5,289 nt of DNA from Candidatus Bipolaricaulota bacterium (lineage in GTDB: Bacteria; Bipolaricaulota; Bipolaricaulia; Bipolaricaulales; Bipolaricaulaceae), in NCBI GenBank assembly GCA_015661965.1, contig DQVA01000009.1, forward strand, positions 1 through 5,289, given 5' to 3'. Below, piece after piece: positions 1-4,634 of this stretch; positions within the stretch are counted from its first letter, which is position 1; the number at the start of each line of letters is the position of its first letter. The notes under the pieces are model-generated. The model was not told the origin of the DNA. It did no database searches and saw only the letters and a program-made list of their open reading frames with translations. The translations under genes and the position numbers were made by a program.

Positions 1-71
1 CCCTGTACGATCCCCAAGTGGTGGACGCCTGCCTGCGGCTGTTCCGGGAGCGCGGCTTCACCTGGGATTGA
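1..71 (+). CDS. C-terminal end of a truncated gene, possibly HD-GYP phosphohydrolase
   Basis: An open frame enters from the left edge (first full codon at 3) and ends at TGA 69-71. It gives 22 residues that begin LYDPQVVDACLRLF and end GFTWD. The pattern 'YDP-x-VV-DA-hydrophobic-x-x-F' resembles the last helix of HD-GYP and related HD phosphohydrolase domains, where a 'DP.VV.A' segment closes the domain. Those proteins usually hydrolyse cyclic di-GMP or other phosphorylated nucleotides. Too little is present to see any catalytic residue, so the family call is tentative. The existence of a coding tail is better supported, because codon use is GC-rich in third positions and the next gene is convergent. 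It is transcribed towards the minus-strand operon, with 23 bases between the two stop codons and no clear hairpin terminator in that gap. Confidence 0.5.
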   Translation, partial: LYDPQVVDACLRLFRERGFTWD

Positions 72-94
72 GCGCCGAGCTGTGACCTGTTGCG

Positions 95-628
95 TTAGCC
101 GGGGATGGTATCGAAGGTGGTGAAATCGGCGTGGTGGACGATGGCCCCTTCTGGAGTCCGGGGGTAGGGATCCCCCTCCTTGGAGTGCACCGCGATGATG
201 TGCAACACCTCCGCTGGCACCCCCTCCGCCGCCGCCAACGCCACCCCGGAGAAGGGATGCCGCAACACCTTTCCCCCCGCTGACTTGCGGAAATTGTCGC
301 CTTCTTGCTCTACCTCGACTAGCTTCCCCACGTCGTGCAACAGCGCCCCGGCCACCAGCACGTCCCGCCGCAGCGGGACCCTGTTGCCAAAGATGTCCTT
401 GAACACATCATATACCGCCCGGGCAATCCTGGTCACCGCCCGCACGTGGTCGGCGTAGGAGATATCCGTCTCCTTGGCCAGGGTGAACGGCATGCGGGCC
501 ATGTCCTCCGGGGCCCAGCCGCCCTCCTTGAGCGCCCGCTCGTAGGTGCGCAGCACCGCCCCCTTGAGCCCCTCGTCCTCGATCCAGTCGATCTCAGGTA
601 GCACCATCAGGATTTGCTTCACTCCCAT
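95..628 (-). CDS. HD-domain phosphohydrolase, last gene of the citrate lyase operon
   Basis: This 177-residue soluble protein has a full set of HD-superfamily metal ligands: H61 (in YADHVRAVTRIA), H98-D99 (in AGALLHDVGKL), H124 (in LRHPFSG), H148 (in IIAVHSKEG) and D168 (in HHADF). HD enzymes are metal-dependent phosphohydrolases acting on nucleotides or other phosphoesters; this sequence does not show the substrate. There is no signal peptide or membrane segment. I chose the ATG at 628 because the protein then begins MGVKQILMVLPEIDW and a purine-rich AGGAAGGTGGAGGG lies immediately upstream (629-642). A longer frame from 673 would add 15 low-complexity residues inside the end of citF. The start overlaps the citF stop by 10 bases, so translation is probably coupled. 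From memory, similar small HD proteins with 'HPFSG', 'HSKEG' and 'HHADF' occur in anaerobic bacteria. A role in citrate lyase cofactor or nucleotide turnover is possible but unproven. Confidence 0.88.
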   Translation of the reverse strand: MGVKQILMVLPEIDWIEDEGLKGAVLRTYERALKEGGWAPEDMARMPFTLAKETDISYADHVRAVTRIARAVYDVFKDIFGNRVPLRRDVLVAGALLHDVGKLVEVEQEGDNFRKSAGGKVLRHPFSGVALAAAEGVPAEVLHIIAVHSKEGDPYPRTPEGAIVHHADFTTFDTIPG

Positions 629-2166
629 CCCTCCACCTTCCTCACCACGTCGATGACCGTGCCGTCGCGCCACTGGATCACGGCCACCACCTCGTCCCCG
701 AACAGTGGGGACTTCCCCTTGCCCACCAACCGTTCCGCCTCCGCCCGCAGCTCCTCCAGGGATCGCAACGGCAGCCCGGCCTTCTTCAAGTCCTCCGCCA
801 GCTCCTGCCGCCGCGGGTTCACCGCGATCCCCCGCTCGGTGACGATCAAGTCCACCACCTCTCCAGGGGTGGTTACCGTGGTCACCCGCTCCCGGATGGT
901 GGGGATCCGCCCCCGGATGGTGGGGATGGTGATCACCGTCACCTCAGCTCCGGCCGCCACATCCTGGTGCCCGCCGATGCCGTGGAGGAGCTGGCCGTCG
1001 GAGTGGGTGTTCACGTTCACGTTGAACTCCAGGTCCACCTCCGTCCCCCCCAGGAACGCGAAGTCCAACATGTAAGTGGCGCAGCCCAGGGAGTTGTAGT
1101 CGGCGTAGAAGCCGGGGGTGATGATCTGGTGCCGCACGTCCTCCCGCAGCGAGGAGATGGACTCGGGATCGAACGCCTGGCCGTCCAGGATCACCTCCAC
1201 CAGCCCCTCCCGGAACATGTCCACGAGATACCGGGTGACCCCACCGATGGCGAACTTGGCCTTGATCCCCCTCTTTTTCATCTCCTTGGCGAGGAAATCG
1301 GTGGCCGCCAGGGAAATGCCGCCCGCCCCGGCCTGGAACCCCATCCCGGCCCGCACCAGGCCCGCGGCCAGCACCGCATCCACCGCTAGCCGCGCGATCC
1401 GCAGCTGGGTGGGGGAACGGGTAACCCGTAACGTGCCGGAAACGATCCCGGCGGGATCCCCTACCCGGTCCACCAGCGCCACCTGGTCCACATACCCTTG
1501 CTCGATCTCCGGGGGGATGGCCGGATAGGGCACCAAGGAATCGGTGACCACGATAACGTGGTCCGCCACCCAGGAGTCGATGACCGAAAACGAAATGGGA
1601 CCGCAAGGGTTGCTGCCGCCCAGGCCATTGGCGTTGCCGTAGGGATCGGCGCAGGGGGCAGCGATGAACGCCACGTCTATCCCCACCTCGCCGCACTCCG
1701 CCGCCCGCCACCTGCCCCCATGGGAGCGGAGCACCGCCGGGGCGGCGAGTTTTCCACCCTGAGATACGAACGCCCCCACCGGCCCATTCATCGACCCCTC
1801 GATCCGGGTGACCACCCCCCGCTCGATGTAGGGGATGAGCCCTTGATGGCAGGGGAACAGGGCAGTGGGGAAGAGCCTCAGGTCCCGGATGCCCAGCCGC
1901 TCACAGAGCTCCACCACCTTGAGCACCAGGAGGTCACCGTTCCGATACGTGTGATGGAAGGAAATGGTCATCCCATCGGAGAGGCCGGAGTTCCTGATCG
2001 CCTCCTCCAGGCTGGGGACCACCTTGTTCCCCCGGGGGCGGCAGGTCTTGAGCGGGCCGCCGTGCTTCCGCCCCTGGGGCACGGTGGCGAACGCCCCCTG
2101 GAACGGCTTTACCGGCCGTCCGGCGATGGTCTCCGGGATCTCGCGTCCCACGGCGTTAAGCGGCAT
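619..2166 (-). CDS. citF: Citrate lyase alpha subunit (citrate:acetyl-ACP transferase)
   Basis: This 515-residue protein matches the usual length of CitF (about 500-510 aa) from end to end. CitF (EC 2.8.3.10) exchanges the acetyl group on the citrate lyase acyl carrier for citrate, giving citryl-ACP and acetate; it acts in the cytoplasmic CitDEF complex. Family segments visible in order are GMTISFHHTYRNGD (residues 65-78), EGSMNGPVG (123-131), RSHGGRWRA followed by IDVAFIAAPCADPYGNANG (147-181), the GDPAGIVSGTLR and RIARLA blocks, and a C-terminal TERGIAVNPRR segment typical of CoA-transferases. The ATG at 2166 has a strong GGAGGTG (2171-2177) at good spacing. It overlaps the end of citDE by 11 bases, and its own stop overlaps the HD gene by 10, so expression is coupled on both sides. 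The frame is intact. One oddity is a perfect 16-base tandem-like repeat near codons 414-425 that makes IPTIR twice. Confidence 0.96.
   Translation of the reverse strand: MPLNAVGREIPETIAGRPVKPFQGAFATVPQGRKHGGPLKTCRPRGNKVVPSLEEAIRNSGLSDGMTISFHHTYRNGDLLVLKVVELCERLGIRDLRLFPTALFPCHQGLIPYIERGVVTRIEGSMNGPVGAFVSQGGKLAAPAVLRSHGGRWRAAECGEVGIDVAFIAAPCADPYGNANGLGGSNPCGPISFSVIDSWVADHVIVVTDSLVPYPAIPPEIEQGYVDQVALVDRVGDPAGIVSGTLRVTRSPTQLRIARLAVDAVLAAGLVRAGMGFQAGAGGISLAATDFLAKEMKKRGIKAKFAIGGVTRYLVDMFREGLVEVILDGQAFDPESISSLREDVRHQIITPGFYADYNSLGCATYMLDFAFLGGTEVDLEFNVNVNTHSDGQLLHGIGGHQDVAAGAEVTVITIPTIRGRIPTIRERVTTVTTPGEVVDLIVTERGIAVNPRRQELAEDLKKAGLPLRSLEELRAEAERLVGKGKSPLFGDEVVAVIQWRDGTVIDVVRKVEGWE
891..927. repeat. 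Two perfect 16-base direct repeats inside citF
   Basis: CCCGGATGGTGGGGAT occurs at 891-906 and again at 912-927, a 21-base (seven-codon) period with a 5-base spacer. On the citF strand the two copies encode IPTIR in the stretch IPTIRGRIPTIR. As I recall them, other CitF proteins have a similar 'P-x-IRGRIPT' stretch here. The repeat therefore probably arose by similar codon choice or slippage in a tolerated place rather than being a mobile or regulatory element. It keeps the reading frame. Confidence 0.6.
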
Positions 2167-3349
2167 CTCCCACCTCCATCCGCAGGGCCTGGGCCAAGGC
2201 CAGCACCCGCCTGGCCCGCTCCAGCACCGGCCTGTCCACCATCCTCCCCTGATAGGTCACCACGCCTTTACTCCGGGACTGCGCCTCCGCCGCTGCCCGC
2301 ACTACCCCTTCCGCCCACCGCACCTCCTCCGGGGTGGGGGCGAATTCTTCATGCACCGGCCCGATCTGCAGGGGATGGATCACGCCTTTCCCGTCGAACC
2401 CCAGGGCCTTGGCCCGCCGCACTTCCTCCCGCAGGCCCACCTCGTCCTCCAGCTCCCCGTACACCGTGTCCGAGGCCTGGATGCCGGCCGCCTTGGCCGC
2501 TGCCACCAGCTGAGATCGCGCCCACAGCAGGGCCTCCCAGGAGCGGGCACAGCCCACCTCCCGGGTGTAGTCCTCGGCCCCGAACGCGAGGCACACCACC
2601 CGCTCCGAGACCCGGGCGATGTCCGCCGCTTGGGCCACCCCTTTCGGGGATTCGATGATGGGCATGATCCACACCCGCCAGGGCAGGCCCAGCCGGCCCT
2701 CCAGCTCGTACAGGAGTCCGGCCAGTCGGGTTATCTCCACCGGGGATTCTGCCTTGGGCAGACAGATCCCATGGGGCTTTCCCCCCAACACCACCCGCAG
2801 GTCCTCCTCCCCGCCCCGGTCCAGGGGGTTGATGCGCACCCATAGCTCCGTGTCCCCGAAGTCCAGGGTGGCGAGCACCCGGCGTACCAGGAAGCGGGCG
2901 GCGTCCTTCTCCTCCGGGGGAACGGCGTCTTCCAGGTCCAGGAGCAAACAGTCCGGGCCGAAGGTGTCGCAGAAGGCGAGCAAGCGCGCGTTGTTGCCTG
3001 GGATATAAAGGCGGGTGCGGCGCAGGTGGTCCCTGGGGCTGCCCTGGCGGGGGCGGGCGAGGGGCAACGGTTGGTGGAACGCCTCCCCCGCCCCGGCGGC
3101 CCGGTACAAGGCCCCCTCCAGTCGGGCCGCGATCACGTGGTCATAAGCCCCTTGCTCCGTCACCCGCACCTCTGCCCCGGCCACCCCGTAGCTGCCCAGC
3201 ACCTCCCCTACCACCTCCCGGATGCGGGCCTCGTACATGGGGCCGGTCTTGGAGGTCACCTCGACACGCACTCCCGGCCCAGGACGGACGCACACCAGCG
3301 CATCGGACCTGTCTTCGCTTCCACAGCGAGCTTCCCGCAGGAGCTCCAT
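2156..3349 (-). CDS. citDE: Fused citrate lyase acyl carrier (CitD) and citryl-ACP lyase (CitE)
   Basis: This 397-residue protein joins two subunits that are normally separate. Residues 1 to about 84 match CitD, the gamma subunit: G-S-E-D-R-S-D-A-L-V (10-19), then a VEVTSK segment, a helix IREVVGEVLGSYGV and a TEQGAYDHVIAARLEGAL tail. A proline- and arginine-rich linker (about 85-109) follows. The rest is CitE (beta subunit, EC 4.1.3.34, HpcH/HpaI aldolase family): RLYIPGNN (113-120), LLLDLEDAVPP (135-145), RINPLD (172-177), IMPIIESPKG (228-237) and FGAEDY (256-261). By homology R172 is the substrate arginine, and E233 and D260 bind Mg2+. CitE cleaves citryl-carrier to oxaloacetate and acetyl-carrier. 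An ungapped alignment with Klebsiella CitD puts R14 where the modified serine (Ser14) lies, with S15 next. I chose the ATG at 3349, which has AAGGGGGTGG just upstream; the in-frame ATG at 3397 lies inside argF. The gene follows argF after 10 bases. Confidence 0.93.
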   Translation of the reverse strand: MELLREARCGSEDRSDALVCVRPGPGVRVEVTSKTGPMYEARIREVVGEVLGSYGVAGAEVRVTEQGAYDHVIAARLEGALYRAAGAGEAFHQPLPLARPRQGSPRDHLRRTRLYIPGNNARLLAFCDTFGPDCLLLDLEDAVPPEEKDAARFLVRRVLATLDFGDTELWVRINPLDRGGEEDLRVVLGGKPHGICLPKAESPVEITRLAGLLYELEGRLGLPWRVWIMPIIESPKGVAQAADIARVSERVVCLAFGAEDYTREVGCARSWEALLWARSQLVAAAKAAGIQASDTVYGELEDEVGLREEVRRAKALGFDGKGVIHPLQIGPVHEEFAPTPEEVRWAEGVVRAAAEAQSRSKGVVTYQGRMVDRPVLERARRVLALAQALRMEVGDAA

Positions 3350-3350
3350 G

Positions 3351-3360
3351 CCACCCCCTT
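3351..3360 (-). promoter_or_regulatory. Ribosome binding site that fixes the citDE start
   Basis: Read on the minus strand, AAGGGGGTGG sits one base upstream of the ATG at 3349 and overlaps the argF stop codon. It favours the 397-aa start over the upstream in-frame ATG at 3397, which would add a cysteine-rich 16-residue piece encoded by the end of argF. The same ten bases precede the RAM-domain gene that opens the operon. Confidence 0.65.
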
Positions 3361-4271
3361 CACCGCAACAGCAGTGCCAATACCGCTTTCTGGGCATGCA
3401 TCCGGTTCTCCGCCTGGTCGAAGATGGCCGAACCCGGGGCCCGCGCCGCCTCGTAGGTGATCTCCTCCCCGTAATGGGCGGGAAGGCAGTGCATCACCAA
3501 CGCCCCGGGGTTGGCCTCCCCGATCAGCTCCAGGTCGATGGTGTACCCGGAGAAGGCATGGCGCTTCTTCTCGGCGATCGCCTCCTCCCCCATGGACGCC
3601 CACACGTCGGTGTACAGGATGTCCGCCCCCCGGGCCGCCTCCCGCGGGGCCCGGAGGATCTCCACGCTGGCCCCTTTTCCCCTGGCCCAGTCCACGATCC
3701 CCTCGTCCGGCTCATACCCTTCGGGGCAGGCGATGCGGAAGGCGAGCCCCAGTTGCCCGCAGGCGTGGATCAGGGAGTGGGCCACGTTGTTGCCGTCCCC
3801 GATGAACGCCAACGTCAAACCCTCCAGGCGTCTCTTCTTTTCCCAGATGGTGAGCATGTCCCCCAGGGCCTGACAGGGGTGGAGGAGGTCCGAAAGCCCG
3901 TTTATCACCGGCACGGCGGCGTACCGGGCCAGCTCCTCCACGATCTCGTGCTCGAACACCCGCGCCATGATCCCGTCCACATAACGGGAGAGCACGATCG
4001 CGATGTCCTCGGTGGTCTCACGCTTGCCGAGCTTTATGTCCTCCGGTCCCAGGTAGATGGCGTGCCCGCCGAGTTGCGTCATCCCGGTCTCGAAGGACAC
4101 ACGGGTCCGGAGGGAGGGCTTCTGAAACACCATGGCCAGGGTCTTGCCGGTCAAGATATGTCGGTGATCCACCCCGGCCCTGTGCTCCCGCTTGAGGTGG
4201 GCGGCGAGCTCCAGCGCCTCCCAGATCTCCTCCGGGCTCCACTCCGCCAAGGACACCAGGTCCCGCTTCAT
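3360..4271 (-). CDS. argF: Ornithine carbamoyltransferase
   Basis: This 303-residue enzyme matches the usual OTC length (about 300-335). OTC (EC 2.1.3.3) interconverts ornithine plus carbamoyl phosphate with citrulline plus phosphate, as a cytoplasmic trimer or larger assembly. Motifs seen are the carbamoyl-phosphate loop FQKPSLRTRVSFE (49-61), the HPCQALGD block (131-138), FIGDGNNVAHS (156-166), TDVWASMGEE (221-230) and HCLPAHYGEEI (261-271). The ornithine-type SMG loop and HCLP argue for OTC over aspartate, acetylornithine or other carbamoyltransferases. The loop has SLRTR where many family members have STRTR; I recall this variant elsewhere in OTCs, so it is not a sign of inactivity. The start ATG at 4271 overlaps the TGA of the RAM gene (ATGA), with a purine-rich GGGGAGGGGAGAGG directly upstream. 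The sequence does not say whether it works in synthesis or catabolism; no carbamate kinase, arginine deiminase or other arg gene lies in the window. Confidence 0.95.
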   Translation of the reverse strand: MKRDLVSLAEWSPEEIWEALELAAHLKREHRAGVDHRHILTGKTLAMVFQKPSLRTRVSFETGMTQLGGHAIYLGPEDIKLGKRETTEDIAIVLSRYVDGIMARVFEHEIVEELARYAAVPVINGLSDLLHPCQALGDMLTIWEKKRRLEGLTLAFIGDGNNVAHSLIHACGQLGLAFRIACPEGYEPDEGIVDWARGKGASVEILRAPREAARGADILYTDVWASMGEEAIAEKKRHAFSGYTIDLELIGEANPGALVMHCLPAHYGEEITYEAARAPGSAIFDQAENRMHAQKAVLALLLR

Positions 4272-4543
4272 CCTCTCCCCTCCCCGGAGAACTTGGTGGT
4301 CACGATGTGGGTGCTGGTCGAGGAAACCCCGTCCACTTTGCGGATCTCCTCGGTGACGATGTGATTGAGCTCGGCCACCGAAAACGTGGACGGCAACTCG
4401 TCGAACTCCAAGTAGGCGATGATGTCATAGTCGCCGAACACCAGATCCGCTTTCTTGACATGTGGCTTCTGCCGGATGGTGGACAGGACCCTGTCCTCTT
4501 TGCCGCCCCGACAGCGGATCAAAACGTATGCAGCAACGGCCAT
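4268..4543 (-). CDS. Stand-alone Lrp/AsnC ligand-binding (RAM) domain protein
   Basis: This 91-residue protein is the first gene of the operon. It matches the C-terminal ligand-binding and oligomerisation domain of Lrp/AsnC regulators: a first strand AAYVLIRCRGG (4-14), a helix with VLSTIRQKPHV, the hallmark FGDYDIIAYLEF (36-47), a helix with LNHIVTEEIRKVDGV (59-73), and a last strand STSTHIVTTKF (75-85). The helix-turn-helix of full-length regulators is absent, so it cannot bind DNA by the usual Lrp route. Such single-domain proteins bind amino acids or related effectors and assemble as dimers to octamers. The ATG at 4543 has AAAGGGGGTGG (4546-4556) upstream. A longer frame to 4714 would run through the promoter and into gltX coding sequence with no family similarity. 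Its stop overlaps the argF start by four bases, which suggests it senses something tied to arginine, ornithine or citrate metabolism (inference). Confidence 0.9.
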   Translation of the reverse strand: MAVAAYVLIRCRGGKEDRVLSTIRQKPHVKKADLVFGDYDIIAYLEFDELPSTFSVAELNHIVTEEIRKVDGVSSTSTHIVTTKFSGEGRG

Positions 4544-4545
4544 TT

Positions 4546-4556
4546 CCACCCCCTTT
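4546..4556 (-). promoter_or_regulatory. Ribosome binding site of the RAM-domain gene
   Basis: On the minus strand AAAGGGGGTGG lies two bases upstream of the ATG at 4543 and supports the 91-aa start. It falls at the very beginning of the transcript predicted from the promoter at 4563-4591, giving a leader of only about 13 bases. Confidence 0.6.
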
Positions 4557-4562
4557 CGCCCC

Positions 4563-4591
4563 AGTTTAGCCGGAAGGACGCCGGGGGACAA
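4563..4591 (-). promoter_or_regulatory. Predicted sigma-70-type promoter of the argF-citrate lyase operon
   Basis: Read on the minus strand, TTGTCC (4586-4591) is followed after exactly 17 bases by TAAACT (4563-4568). These match TTGACA/TATAAT at 4 of 6 and 4 of 6 positions. Transcription would start near 4556, just ahead of the ribosome binding site of the RAM-domain gene. No other intergenic space exists in the operon, so this is the natural promoter for all five genes. The call is by eye. Confidence 0.55.
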
Positions 4592-4597
4592 AAGCCC

Positions 4598-4626
4598 TTG
4601 GGGGGAAGCGTAACCCCCGTTACAAT
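4598..4626 (+). promoter_or_regulatory. Predicted gltX promoter, probably giving a leaderless mRNA
   Basis: TTGGGG (4598-4603), a 17-base spacer and TACAAT (4621-4626) form a -35/-10 pair. The -10 box matches TATAAT at 5 of 6 positions; the -35 box is weak (TTG only). The gltX ATG begins only 8 bases after the -10 box, so transcription would start at or within a base or two of the ATG. No Shine-Dalgarno sequence precedes the ATG, unlike every gene on the minus strand, which fits a leaderless transcript. Confidence 0.55.
4610..4623. repeat. Short inverted repeat overlapping the gltX -10 box
   Basis: GTAAC (4610-4614) and GTTAC (4619-4623) are perfect reverse complements separated by CCCC. The right arm covers the first three bases of the proposed gltX -10 box. 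It could be a repressor operator, but with 5-base arms chance is a real alternative. A second possible pairing is the G run at 4600-4605 with the C run at 4614-4618. Confidence 0.3.
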
Positions 4627-4634
4627 GGCCGGCC

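Noticed and set aside
72..94. Possible bidirectional terminator between the convergent genes
   Set aside because: The 23 bases contain no convincing stem-loop and no T run, so no terminator is called.
629..673. N-terminal extension of the HD protein from 673
   Set aside because: It lies entirely within the citF coding end and is low-complexity Arg/Gly; the start at 628 has a purine-rich site directly upstream.
1498..2658. Long plus-strand open frame (386 codons) opposite citF and citDE
   Set aside because: Its product is rich in proline, arginine and histidine with no family motifs, as expected from the complement of GC-rich coding DNA. Both genes beneath it have clear full-length homology.
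3350..3397. N-terminal extension of CitD-CitE from the ATG at 3397
   Set aside because: The extra 16 residues are encoded by the end of argF and include three adjacent cysteines not seen in CitD. The ATG at 3349 has its own ribosome binding site and aligns with the CitD N-terminus.
3222..4364. Long plus-strand open frame (380 codons) opposite argF
   Set aside because: It is antisense to a complete OTC with all motifs; the composition is typical of a GC-rich shadow frame.
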